Of a DNA stretch of 64,000 bases, positions 41,289-49,739 are shown one piece after another. Position 1 is the stretch's first letter. Each line of letters opens with the position of its first letter. This stretch comes from an uncultured Clostridia bacterium. GTDB taxonomy: Bacteria; Bacillota; Clostridia; Oscillospirales; Ruminococcaceae. The notes under the pieces were generated by a model. It did no database searches and was not told where the DNA came from. It saw only the letters and a list, made by a program, of their open reading frames with translations. A program made the position numbers and the translations under genes. Where the stretch lies: assembly GCA_947632025.1 (NCBI GenBank), contig CANRNN010000001.1:353897-417896 (forward strand), given 5' to 3'.

Positions 41289-42537
41289 ACATTTTTCTCG
41301 GCGAATATTTGTGGTCGACAAGCCAGCTGTTGACGTCGACGGTGTAATTCTGGCACATAATATCCATCATTCCGTCGTAATCCTCGCCGAACATATGGTA
41401 GAGAACCTCATCGTGACTGCTTTCCTCCCAGTTTTCGAGGTCGTCCATAGAGAGCTTTGTTACGACGTACACATACCCCGACTCTCCCTTAAAGACGCTT
41501 GTTTTACCGTCATTCGGAAGTGAGAAGATATAATCCTGCAGATCCTCCGACAGCACGTCGTCCTCGATATACAGTACCTCGTCGTTCATATGGTCGTCGT
41601 CGCCTGCTTCTACCTCGACCTCGTCGACAGCTTTCTGGATATATTCCTCTCTTGTCAGACCGTCCTCGTTATCCTCTGTGTATTCCTCGTCGGCTTCGGC
41701 ACGGGCTGTTCTCTGCGCGGTTATAAGGTCGTTGTCGTATTTAACGTCGACAAAAGCCTCGCCGTCGTTCAGACGGTCGGCGTACTCCTGAGCTAGAGCG
41801 TCCACCTCGGCTTTTTCCTCATCGGTCACGAGCGGGTCGCCATAGTCGTTGAGGTACTGAAGCGTCAGCAGGCGGTACGCCGCGTAATTGTCGCTTACGA
41901 ACTTATCGTAATCCTCCTGCGAAGGAGCAAGCTCTCCGCCCTCGCCGTAGTAATGATAGAACAGCTTTTCGTTCAAAGCGTTTACCTTTGCTATTTCCTT
42001 AAGGGAATCAAGACCTATCCCGACGTTCTCGTAATACTGGCTCATAGCGGTTATCCCGTAGATATACTGCATATAGATGTCGGCTGAATTCCATGTGTTT
42101 TCTACACTCTTGTTAAGGTCGGAAAGCTCCTCGCTTGAAAGCTCTATGCCGAATTCCTCGCACTTCTTCTGTATTCCGACGAAGCGGCGGATAGCCTTCA
42201 TGGTATAATCCTTTACCCAATCTTCCCACGGCTGTCCGTCTATTATTTTATTGTAGTATTTTTCCTCTTCGGCGGTTTCAGTTGAATTTTCTGTTGAAAC
42301 TGTTGAATCATCTGTTGAAACTGTTGAATTTTCGGAATTATCCTCATCGGTTTCTGCCGATTCGGAAATTCTGTTTGAAGCCTCGCTGAACGAATCCTGC
42401 TGGAACGAGAGGTATACGCCGTTGCGTATTTTCACGCCCTCCACTGTCATAATGTAGCCGTTGTCGGCGCAGCCGCTCATTGTGAGGACTGCCGCCGCAG
42501 CGAGTATTCCTGCTGTTATCTTACCGAATTTTTTCAT
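41275..42537 (-). CDS. SurA/PrsA-like lipoprotein without a clear parvulin domain
   Basis: A 420-residue secreted lipoprotein. Lipobox LTMSGC ends the signal peptide at Cys22. A low-complexity acidic stretch (about residues 58-92) is encoded by repeated TGTTGAA units, giving STVST/STENST. The central helical region (residues 95-215) resembles the SurA_N chaperone domain. The C-terminal GKTSVFKGESGYVYVVTKL resembles the end of a PPIC domain, but the usual His-containing parvulin core is not obvious. It probably chaperones exported proteins at the membrane surface. AGGAGG precedes the ATG. Confidence 0.72.
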   Translation of the reverse strand: MKKFGKITAGILAAAAVLTMSGCADNGYIMTVEGVKIRNGVYLSFQQDSFSEASNRISESAETDEDNSENSTVSTDDSTVSTENSTETAEEEKYYNKIIDGQPWEDWVKDYTMKAIRRFVGIQKKCEEFGIELSSEELSDLNKSVENTWNSADIYMQYIYGITAMSQYYENVGIGLDSLKEIAKVNALNEKLFYHYYGEGGELAPSQEDYDKFVSDNYAAYRLLTLQYLNDYGDPLVTDEEKAEVDALAQEYADRLNDGEAFVDVKYDNDLITAQRTARAEADEEYTEDNEDGLTREEYIQKAVDEVEVEAGDDDHMNDEVLYIEDDVLSEDLQDYIFSLPNDGKTSVFKGESGYVYVVTKLSMDDLENWEESSHDEVLYHMFGEDYDGMMDIMCQNYTVDVNSWLVDHKYSPRKMYERS

Positions 42538-42555
42538 TGTTTTCCTCCTGTTTTG

Positions 42556-43362
42556 TTATTTCACAAGCTCTGTGAATTCGACGCTTACAAGCGTGTCGCG
42601 CTTATTCTCGCGTTTTATCACATATTCCATTATTTTGCTGCCGTTGTCGGTTATATTGAATTCGCCTGTTATCATTGATATTGAAGGTGAGATATACGCC
42701 ACCTTAAGGACGTAAAGTCCGTTTTTGCGGTTTATTGAAAGTATCTGCGGAGCGTAGCTCAGGTTGCGGAGAGTTCTCGTGCAGGTGTAGGTATGTGCTG
42801 TCGGGTCATAGTCGAACCTCGACTCGCCGTAGCCTACCGACGAATGTACGATAGTGCTTTCCGGACCGAAAAGCTCCTTGCAGGCGGTTTCGATATTGTA
42901 TTCGGGAATGACGTAGTACTCGTCGACGCTGTCGGTTTTGTACTGTTCAAACTCCTCCGAGAAAAGCACGCGCCACACGGCGCAGTTTATTTTTACGGAA
43001 TTCGGAAGCTCGGACTCATTCTCAAACGGCGAGATATCCGTTGCCGCCGCAGGCAGAATGAACTGCGAAAACTCGTGACGCAGCGACGCGCGCTGTGTAA
43101 TGTCGCGTATTCCGATAACAGCAAGCCGCACCGCCGCGAAAAGACCTATTGCCGCGAAAACCAGCGTCACTGCCGCGAATATGCTCATAAATTTCTGCCG
43201 TGAGGGGATATGGGCTATTTTCACTTCCTCCTCAGGTTCGCTGTCGCCTAGCTCGGAAACCTCTGCTTCTATTTCGGCTGTTCCCTCCTCCGAACCGAAA
43301 AGCTCCGATATAACGTCGTCTGTATGTCGTGTACGGGGAGTATTTTTATCTTTTTTTGCCAT
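42556..43362 (-). CDS. Membrane-anchored protein of unknown function
   Basis: A 268-residue protein with an acidic cytoplasmic N-terminus (about residues 1-55, including the basic start MAKKDKNTPRTRHTDD), one membrane helix (about 58-80) and an extracytoplasmic domain of about 185 residues with mixed beta structure (NCAVWRVLFSEEFEQYKTDS). No enzyme motif is seen. It lies 18 nt before the SurA-like lipoprotein gene and 4 nt behind proA, suggesting a link to the cell surface chaperone. Confidence 0.6.
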   Translation of the reverse strand: MAKKDKNTPRTRHTDDVISELFGSEEGTAEIEAEVSELGDSEPEEEVKIAHIPSRQKFMSIFAAVTLVFAAIGLFAAVRLAVIGIRDITQRASLRHEFSQFILPAAATDISPFENESELPNSVKINCAVWRVLFSEEFEQYKTDSVDEYYVIPEYNIETACKELFGPESTIVHSSVGYGESRFDYDPTAHTYTCTRTLRNLSYAPQILSINRKNGLYVLKVAYISPSISMITGEFNITDNGSKIMEYVIKRENKRDTLVSVEFTELVK

Positions 43363-43366
43363 TTTT

Positions 43367-44620
43367 TCAACCTCTGATCTGACCGCTGCCGTTTATTATA
43401 TATTTATAGGAAGTTATCTCCCGAAGTCCCATAGGACCTCTTGCGTGGAGTTTCTGGGTGGAGATTCCTATTTCCGCTCCAAGACCGAATTCAAAACCGT
43501 CGGTGAATCTTGTCGAAGCGTTGACGTAGACCGCTGCCGCATCGACAAGCGTCTGAAAGCGCTCGGCGTTTTCAAGCGAACCTGTAACTATACACTCGCT
43601 GTGACCCGTGCCGAAACGGTTTATGTGTTCTATTGCCTCATCGACTGAGCCCACCACCTTTGACGAGAGCTTAAGGTCGAGGAATTCCTGTCGGTAGTCG
43701 GCGTCGTCGGCGATCTTTTCGACATTTATATTCTTTGCGGTTTTCTCGTCGCCGATTATAGTGACTTTTCCTTTCCAGAGCGCGTCAAGCTTTGCGAAGA
43801 AATCGGCTGCAATTTTCTCGTGTACAAGAATGGATTCTATAGCGTTGCATACGGACGGGCGCTGTGTTTTGGCGTTATTGATGATATTCACTGCCATATC
43901 AAGGTCTGCCGACTCGTCGACAAAGACGTGACAGTTGCCCTCTCCCGTCTGAATAACGGGGACTGTGGCGTTTTCCATAACCGTGTGGATAAGCCGTCCG
44001 CTTCCTCTCGGAATAAGCAGGTCGAGGTACTCTGACGCACGCATAAGGGCGTTAGCGGTATCGTGCGAGGTATCCTCGACGAGCTGTACGCAGTCCCTCG
44101 GCAGTCCGCATTCTGCCAGAGCGTTTCTCATAAGCTCTGCCAGAGCCTTATTTGAGTTTATTGCGTCCGAGCCGCCCCGCAGTATAACGGCGCTTCCCGC
44201 CTTAAAGCAGAGCGCAGCCGCGTCCACTGTGACGTTCGGTCTTGACTCGAAGATTATACCGATAACGCCCATCGGGACACGTTTTTTGACGATTTTCAGA
44301 CCATTCGGAAGTTCGCCTCCGCCTATGACCTCGCCGACAGGGTCAGCCAGTGCGGTGACCTGTCTTACGCCCTCTGCCATTCCCGCTATTCTGGAATTGT
44401 TCAGCGTCAGTCTGTCGATAAGTGATTCGGACATACCGTTTTCCCTGCCCTTTTTCACGTCTAGGGCATTTGCTTCGATAAGCCTGTCCTTTTGTGCTTC
44501 TAGAGCATCGGCTATCAGCGTAAGGGCTTTATTTTTGGTGTTTGTACCTGTTCCCGCAAGGACGTTTGCAGCAGCTCTTGCGTTTTTTCCCAGAGTGCCG
44601 ATATATTCGGTTGAATTCAT
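43367..44620 (-). CDS. proA: Gamma-glutamyl phosphate reductase
   Basis: A 417-residue NADPH-dependent dehydrogenase making glutamate-5-semialdehyde, the second step of proline synthesis. Clear family stretches are VPMGVIGIIFESRPNVT, FKAGSAVILRGGSDAINSN, and NAKTQRPSVCNAIES holding the catalytic Cys. Partner of proB, which lies upstream on the same strand but is separated by repeat A3. The start overlaps no other gene; GGAGG precedes the ATG. Confidence 0.96.
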   Translation of the reverse strand: MNSTEYIGTLGKNARAAANVLAGTGTNTKNKALTLIADALEAQKDRLIEANALDVKKGRENGMSESLIDRLTLNNSRIAGMAEGVRQVTALADPVGEVIGGGELPNGLKIVKKRVPMGVIGIIFESRPNVTVDAAALCFKAGSAVILRGGSDAINSNKALAELMRNALAECGLPRDCVQLVEDTSHDTANALMRASEYLDLLIPRGSGRLIHTVMENATVPVIQTGEGNCHVFVDESADLDMAVNIINNAKTQRPSVCNAIESILVHEKIAADFFAKLDALWKGKVTIIGDEKTAKNINVEKIADDADYRQEFLDLKLSSKVVGSVDEAIEHINRFGTGHSECIVTGSLENAERFQTLVDAAAVYVNASTRFTDGFEFGLGAEIGISTQKLHARGPMGLREITSYKYIINGSGQIRG

Positions 44621-44759
44621 CGTTACATTCCTCCGTTTTATTTTTTATTCAATGCGAAGTATTTGATTATTATAAAGTCATTACTATGACAAGAAAAATT
44701 CGTAATTTCGTAATATCTCCCGCGTTAAAGGCTTTTTCCGCAAATCTGTGACCTATTCG

Positions 44760-45060
44760 CGAAAACAGCTGCCCGAAAATCGCAAGCGACGACAAGAGGT
44801 AAAACGGGCTAGTCGGGAGAGGAAATTGCTTACCTTATTTTCTTTATTTCTCGTTATAGGTCGTCACGTTACGGGGGCTTTGAGCAGAAATCGCAAGCGA
44901 CGACAAGAGGTAAAACGGGCTAGTCGGGAGAGGAGATTGCTTACCCTATTTTCTTTATTTCTCGTTATAGGTCGTCACGTCACGGGGGCTCCGCCCCCCA
45001 TTCTCCCGCCAAAGGGGCGCGCCCCTTTGGAATCCCATTTTCGCGAGCTGCGCTCGCGTA
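44760..45060. repeat. Rearranged family A element (A3) with internal 111-bp tandem duplication
   Basis: Only the right half of the element is present. A segment beginning AAATCGCAAGCGACGACAAG and running through CGTTATAGGTCGTCACG occurs twice in tandem (44777-44887 and 44888-44998, period 111 bp). The second copy continues into the usual GGGGGCTCCGCCCCCC hairpin, CCAAAGGGGCG/CGCCCCTTTGG and a modified outer arm GCGAGCTGCGCTCGC. Lies between proB and proA. The in-frame peptides it could encode are not considered real. Confidence 0.8.
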
Positions 45061-45088
45061 TTTTTTTATTTTTCTTTACATTAACTTA

Positions 45089-45880
45089 TTACTTGTCCTG
45101 CGCTTTGAACCATGTACATCTCGCGTCGTCCGCCTCAAACAACCTATACAACAACCTCGGATCGCGATTCCCTATTATCACCGTGTCTATCCCCGCTTCC
45201 GTCGCTATCTGCGCAGCTTCTATCTTCGTCAGCATTCCGCCCGAACCCAGCGCACTTCCCGCACCCTGCGCCAGCGTTATGATGTCCGTCGTTATCCTCT
45301 CTACCTCCGGTATAAGCTTCGACCCCTCCTCCGAAGGATCCCCGTCATACAGCCCGTCCACGTCCGTCAGCATCACCAGAAGGTCAGATTCCGTCAATGT
45401 AGCCACTATCGCCGATAATGTGTCATTCTCGTCAAAATCCAGCTGCTTTATCGAAACTACATCATTCGCGTTGATTATCGGTATGACATTCAGCTCAAAC
45501 AGTTTGTTGAACGTGTTTATAACGTTCTGCCTTCTCGTCGGATTCGATACCACATCACGCGTCAGCAGCAGCTGCGCCACAAAGTGGTTATATTCCCCGA
45601 AAGTTTCACTGTAGAATTTCATAAGCTCGCTCTGCCCTATCGCAGCGCACGCCTGCTTCGACGGTATGTCCCTCGGCTTTTCGCGGAAGCCGCCCTTTGC
45701 CGCGCCCACGCACTGCGCTCCGGACGTCACGAACACTATTTCCTTTCCCGAATTTTTAAGATCCGCCAGCACCTCCACAAGCTCCCTGCTCTTGCGGATA
45801 TTGAGATTCCCCGTCGGATACGCAAGCGACGAGCTTCCCACCTTTATCACTACTCTTTTTTTATCAGCGAAATTCGGCAT
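45089..45880 (-). CDS. proB: Glutamate 5-kinase
   Basis: A 263-residue amino acid kinase phosphorylating glutamate, first step of proline synthesis. Motifs: VVIKVGSSSLAYPTG at the N-terminus, VTSGAQCVGAAKGG, PIINANDVVS, MLTDVDGLYDGDP and GSGGMLTKIEAA. There is no C-terminal PUA domain, as in short ProB forms. The ATG at 45880 follows GGAG; a longer reading is less likely. Has its own promoter at 45924-45952. Confidence 0.95.
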   Translation of the reverse strand: MPNFADKKRVVIKVGSSSLAYPTGNLNIRKSRELVEVLADLKNSGKEIVFVTSGAQCVGAAKGGFREKPRDIPSKQACAAIGQSELMKFYSETFGEYNHFVAQLLLTRDVVSNPTRRQNVINTFNKLFELNVIPIINANDVVSIKQLDFDENDTLSAIVATLTESDLLVMLTDVDGLYDGDPSEEGSKLIPEVERITTDIITLAQGAGSALGSGGMLTKIEAAQIATEAGIDTVIIGNRDPRLLYRLFEADDARCTWFKAQDK

Positions 45881-45923
45881 TTCTCTCCACCTCGGATATA
45901 TATAAAATTTTCTATACTCTATT

Positions 45924-45952
45924 ATTATATCAAAATTCCACACGAATTTCAA
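45924..45952 (-). promoter_or_regulatory. Promoter of proB
   Basis: On the minus strand TTGAAA (45952-45947), 17-bp spacer, TATAAT (45929-45924), about 40 nt before the proB ATG. Confidence 0.8.
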
Positions 45953-46044
45953 CATAAAAAGCAAAATATCACCTAATTTTTATAAATCCATTAGTTTTTT
46001 TCAAATAAAAAACGAAAATTTATGAAAAATACATAAAAACCCCC

Positions 46045-46073
46045 TTGATTTTTTGTGCGGGGTATGGTACAAT
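46045..46073 (+). promoter_or_regulatory. Promoter of the membrane protein-AcpS-like pair
   Basis: TTGATT (46045-46050), 17-bp spacer, TACAAT (46068-46073), about 55 nt before the first ATG. Confidence 0.75.
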
Positions 46074-46132
46074 ATATATTGTTGAAGTACGTTAAAAACG
46101 GAAGATATCGTGAATGGCAGGTAATTTCATAA

Positions 46133-46645
46133 ATGGACAATTGTTGTGAACAGAACGTCTGTAAAGTCCGTACAAAAGCCGATACGGTGAAGATCGTGCT
46201 TATTCTCGCGGCAGCGGCTCTTGTTTCGGCGGCTATCGTCTTTTTCAGCATCTTGTTCGGGCTGTTTTTGTTCGCCCTTTTCGGGATAGGCACGACCGCT
46301 CTCGGAATATGGCTTACGGGGAATTTTGACATCGAGTATGAATACATTCTCGTAAACAACGAAATGGATATCGACAAAATTATAGGAAAGCGCAAAAGAA
46401 AGCGCCTTATAACCATTGATATTTCCAAAGCCTCGGAATTTGAGAAATATCCAACTGATTCCGAAGTAGAACGCGACGTGACGGTACACGCCTCATCGGG
46501 GCTTGCCAAGGACGCCGCTTATCTCGTGACGGAACATTCGGATTATGGTAAGGTCATGGTAATTTTTAACCCTAATGAAACTATGAGGGAGGCTATGGAG
46601 CGGGAGCTTCCGAGAGCGCTTCGTTCCGCAAACCGAAATGGGTAA
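46133..46645 (+). CDS. Two-helix membrane protein with cytoplasmic C-terminal domain (DUF6106-like)
   Basis: A 170-residue protein. Two adjacent membrane helices (about residues 20-42 and 43-62, separated by a Gly-rich turn) are followed by a cytoplasmic beta-rich part FDIEYEYILVNNEMDIDKI, a very basic loop GKRKRKRL and ITIDISKASEFE, resembling PH-like membrane-associated domains. Similar proteins of unknown function are common in Clostridia. It overlaps the AcpS-like gene by 8 nt. Confidence 0.65.
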   Translation: MDNCCEQNVCKVRTKADTVKIVLILAAAALVSAAIVFFSILFGLFLFALFGIGTTALGIWLTGNFDIEYEYILVNNEMDIDKIIGKRKRKRLITIDISKASEFEKYPTDSEVERDVTVHASSGLAKDAAYLVTEHSDYGKVMVIFNPNETMREAMERELPRALRSANRNG

Positions 46646-47012
46646 CATTTTTGTCCGCACCGGTACGGCGATAATCGAGATCGACCGTATAGTCAAGGCT
46701 ATGAAAAACAAGAGGTTTATGTCGGATTATTTTTCCGCCGACGAAATACGCTTTTTGGTGTCACACGATTTGTCCCCCGCACTTATCGCAGAGAATTATT
46801 GTGTCAAGATAGCCCTCGCGAAGGCTATCGGCACGGGTATGAGAATGATACACGCAAGGGACATCACGGTGCTTCGCGACAGGCTCGGTGCGCCTTTCAT
46901 TATCCCCGAAGGAAACGCGAAGCTGCTTGAACAGCGTGAGGGATTTGTTTTCAACGTTTCTGTGGCGCACTGCAAGGATTACGCCACCGCAAGCGTCGTT
47001 ATCAACAAGTAA
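46638..47012 (+). CDS. Degenerate holo-ACP synthase-like protein
   Basis: A 124-residue AcpS-fold protein. Compared with B. subtilis AcpS the fold marks IIEIDRI, YFSADEI, LAKAIGTGM and SVAHCKDYATASVV are kept. Both magnesium-binding acids are lost: the Asp of GLDI is Ala11 (GTAIIE) and the Glu of AAKEAF is Ile58 (CVKIAL). Asn also replaces the Arg before the second motif. AcpS moves phosphopantetheine from CoA to acyl carrier protein and needs these residues, so this copy is probably not catalytic, or has a changed mechanism. A functional AcpS or Sfp must then exist elsewhere. Confidence 0.8.
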   Translation: MGNIFVRTGTAIIEIDRIVKAMKNKRFMSDYFSADEIRFLVSHDLSPALIAENYCVKIALAKAIGTGMRMIHARDITVLRDRLGAPFIIPEGNAKLLEQREGFVFNVSVAHCKDYATASVVINK

Positions 47013-47027
47013 GCATTGATTTTTTTG

Positions 47028-47060
47028 ACAGTCTTGGTTCTCCGAGACTGTTGTTTTTTT
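47028..47060 (+). terminator. Terminator after the AcpS-like gene
   Basis: ACAGTCTTGG pairs with CCGAGACTGT (one mismatch) around TTCT, followed by TTGTTTTTTT. It separates the pair from the GTPase fusion gene and its own operator region. Confidence 0.85.
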
Positions 47061-47070
47061 ATAAATTTAT

Positions 47071-47146
47071 CAAGATACTTGAATTTGATTCAAGATTCTT
47101 GTGGTTGACGCAAAAGATTTTCAGCGAATTATATTCAAGATACTTG
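47071..47146 (+). promoter_or_regulatory. Promoter with three palindromic operator-like sites
   Basis: CAAGATACTTG occurs at 47071-47081 and 47136-47146 and CAAGATTCTTG at 47091-47101. The third copy is part of the 17-bp palindrome ATTCAAGATACTTGAAT (47133-47149). The likely promoter is TTGACG (47105-47110) with ATTATA (47128-47133) after 17 bp. One site therefore abuts the -35 box and another covers the transcription start, the layout of a repressed gene. Spacings are 20 and 45 bp. The regulator is unknown. Confidence 0.7.
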
Positions 47147-47171
47147 AATTTACAGGAAAGGAGTGTCGTTT

Positions 47172-49697
47172 GTGAAAAGACTTGTGGTAGGGCTTGCAGC
47201 GCACGTTGACGCAGGAAAAACAACGCTTTCCGAAGCTGTATTATACAAAACGGGAATGCTGCGGACGGCAGGACGCGTCGACAACGGCAACGCTTTTCTG
47301 GACACTGACCCTCTTGAACGAAAGCGCGGCATTACAATATTCTCAAAACAGGCGATAATTCGGACTGACGCGGCAGAAATCACGCTTGTGGATACGCCCG
47401 GTCACGTCGATTTTTCGGCTGAAACCGAACGCGCCGTCGCAATTATGGACTGCGCTGTTCTCGTAATAAGCGGCACGGACGGCGTTCAGTCGCACACAAG
47501 GACATTGTGGGAGCTGCTGGAACGGTTCGGCGTGCCTGTTTTCGTGTTTGTGAACAAGATGGATATTTCTCACAGAGGGAAAGACTCTCTTATTGAAAAT
47601 ATTTCGCAGCTTGGCGGAAATTTCGCGGAATACTGCGGCACTCTCGCCGAAAAAGCAGCCGAATGTGACGAGGAATGTATGAACGCTTTCCTCGACACGG
47701 GAGAAGTTCCCGAAAACCTTATCACAAAGGCAATTTCGGGGAGAAGGCTGTTCCCTGTCGTGTTCGGCTCGGCAATGAAAATGAATGGAATCGAGAGCCT
47801 TGTAGAGGCGATAAACCGCTTCGCAGAGCCAAAAGGCAGACTTCCCGAATTCGGGGCGATAGTCTGGAAGATAACAGTCGAGGAAAACGTGCGGCTGACA
47901 CATCTGAAAATTACGGGTGGAACGCTCAAAAACCGCAGTGTTATAACAAATTCCGATGAAAAAATAACACAGCTGCGACTGTATAACGGCACTAAATTCA
48001 CACAGGCAGACGAATGTGAAGCCGGTCAGATAGTCGCCGTGACGGGGCTTTCAGATACGTTTGCGGGACAGGCGCTCGGTATGCAGGAGCAAGTGCCGCA
48101 ACCGCTTTGTGAAGCAGTGCTTATGTACAAGATTCTTGTACCCGACGGTGTGGACGCGGCTTTATTTTTTCGGAAACTCAAGAGTCTTGAAGTTGAAGAA
48201 CCACAGGTGAGGTTTTATTGGAAAGAAGCGACAGAAGAAATTCACGTTTCGGTTATGGGCGAGGTGCAGCTTGAAATCCTCGAAAACCTTATTGCGAAGC
48301 GGTTTTCCGTGAATGTGAGCTTCACGGACGGAAGCGTTTCATACCGTGAAACCATTGCCAAAGAGTGCTATGGAGCGGGGCATTTCGAGCCGCTGCGGCA
48401 CTATGCAGAGGTGCATCTGCGGCTTACGCCGCTGCCCGCGGGAAGCGGGATACAGTTCGGAGATGAATGTTCCGACCTCGACGAGAATTGGCGGCGGTCG
48501 ATTTTATACAGTCTGAGGGAAAAACAACACATAGGAGTGCTGACGGGTTCACCTGTTTCGGACATAAAAATAACACTTGTTGCAGGACGCTCGCACCCGA
48601 AGCACACGGAGGGCGGCGATTTCCGTCAGGCGGCACTGAGAGCGGTAAGGCAGGGTCTGGCAAGTGCCGAGAGCGTGCTTCTGGAGCCGTTTTACAGGTT
48701 TCGGCTGGAGGTTCCTTCCGAGTGCGTCGGGCGGGCTATGACTGACCTTAGGAGAATGGGCGCCGAATTCGCGCAGAGAGCGGCTTCGGAGGAAAATTTC
48801 TCGGCGCTGGAGGGACAGTGTCCCGTGTCGGAAATGTCGAATTATCAGCGTGAGGTATCGGCGTATTCTCACGGGAGAGGGCGGCTTTCGACAACGCCGT
48901 GCGGGTATTTTCTGTGTCATAATGCGGTGAGTATTATACAACAAATCGGGTATAATTTTGAGAGTGATGTGGATAATCCTGCCGATAGTGTTTTTTGTTT
49001 TCACGGCGCGGGATATTTGGTGAAATGGGACGAAGCTCCGGAAAAAATGCATATAAAGCTTGATTTGAGGGGAAATTCCTCCGGAAACGATTTACAGAAA
49101 ATAACAGGTGAGGAAATAAATTCCTATAAACAAAGAGCGGCAAGCGACAAGGAGCTTATGGAAATTTTCGAGCGCACCTACGGGAAAATAAACCGCACGG
49201 AGCGCACTGCTATGCGGCGTGACAGGCAAATTGAAAAGAGTGTGAAACTTCCCCCGCCGAAAAGGGGACCGGAATTTCTGTTGGTAGACGGGTACAATAT
49301 AATTTTCTCGTGGGAGGAGCTTTCGAGGATCGCGTCGCAAAATCTTGATGCTGCGAGGGCGAAACTTATCAATATATTGTGCAATTATCAAGGATTCAAG
49401 CAAAACAATGTAATACTTGTTTTTGACGCATATAAAGTGAAGAGTGAACGGGAGTTTGAGAAATTCGGCAATTTGAGTGTTATTTACACACGCGAAGCGG
49501 AAACGGCGGATATGTTCATTGAGAAGACGGCGCAGCGTCTGAGTGGGGAGAATCGTGTAAGGGTTGCGAGTTCGGACGGGACGGAGCAGTTGATAATATT
49601 GGGAGCGGGGGCTGTGAGGGTTTCGGCGAGAGAGTTTAAGATGGAGGTAGATGAGGTGGAGAGAGCGATAAGGAAGATATTAGAGGATTATAAGTAA
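47172..49697 (+). CDS. TetM/EF-G-like translational GTPase fused to a Rae1/YacP nuclease domain
   Basis: An 841-residue fusion. Residues 1-650 follow ribosomal protection proteins: G1 AAHVDAGKTTL, G2 KRGITIF, G3 VDTPGHVDF (74-78), G4 NKMD (128-131), then domains II-V, including SYRETIAKE and the domain IV loop region MSNYQREVSAYSHGRGRLS. Residues 702-841 are a YacP/Rae1 NYN domain with all acidic positions: FLLVDGYNII, VFDAYK, REAETAD and VASSDGTEQ. Rae1 cuts mRNA inside the ribosomal A site, and EF-G-like factors enter that site, so the fusion may be a ribosome-targeted mRNase. The GTG at 47172 has AAGGAG 8 nt upstream. Calling it tetracycline resistance would be unsafe. Confidence 0.9.
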   Translation: MKRLVVGLAAHVDAGKTTLSEAVLYKTGMLRTAGRVDNGNAFLDTDPLERKRGITIFSKQAIIRTDAAEITLVDTPGHVDFSAETERAVAIMDCAVLVISGTDGVQSHTRTLWELLERFGVPVFVFVNKMDISHRGKDSLIENISQLGGNFAEYCGTLAEKAAECDEECMNAFLDTGEVPENLITKAISGRRLFPVVFGSAMKMNGIESLVEAINRFAEPKGRLPEFGAIVWKITVEENVRLTHLKITGGTLKNRSVITNSDEKITQLRLYNGTKFTQADECEAGQIVAVTGLSDTFAGQALGMQEQVPQPLCEAVLMYKILVPDGVDAALFFRKLKSLEVEEPQVRFYWKEATEEIHVSVMGEVQLEILENLIAKRFSVNVSFTDGSVSYRETIAKECYGAGHFEPLRHYAEVHLRLTPLPAGSGIQFGDECSDLDENWRRSILYSLREKQHIGVLTGSPVSDIKITLVAGRSHPKHTEGGDFRQAALRAVRQGLASAESVLLEPFYRFRLEVPSECVGRAMTDLRRMGAEFAQRAASEENFSALEGQCPVSEMSNYQREVSAYSHGRGRLSTTPCGYFLCHNAVSIIQQIGYNFESDVDNPADSVFCFHGAGYLVKWDEAPEKMHIKLDLRGNSSGNDLQKITGEEINSYKQRAASDKELMEIFERTYGKINRTERTAMRRDRQIEKSVKLPPPKRGPEFLLVDGYNIIFSWEELSRIASQNLDAARAKLINILCNYQGFKQNNVILVFDAYKVKSEREFEKFGNLSVIYTREAETADMFIEKTAQRLSGENRVRVASSDGTEQLIILGAGAVRVSAREFKMEVDEVERAIRKILEDYK

Positions 49698-49739
49698 AAA
49701 AATAAAAAAGAAAAAAAGAAAATAAAAAAATAAAAAAAA

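Noticed and set aside
44748..45614. Long plus-strand frame across repeat A3 and the proB region
   Set aside because: It is antisense to the clearly coding proB gene and its first third is duplicated repeat DNA.
47172..49697. Tetracycline resistance gene tet(M)-type
   Set aside because: The GTPase part is related, but the C-terminal Rae1 domain and lack of the classical resistance context mean resistance cannot be claimed.
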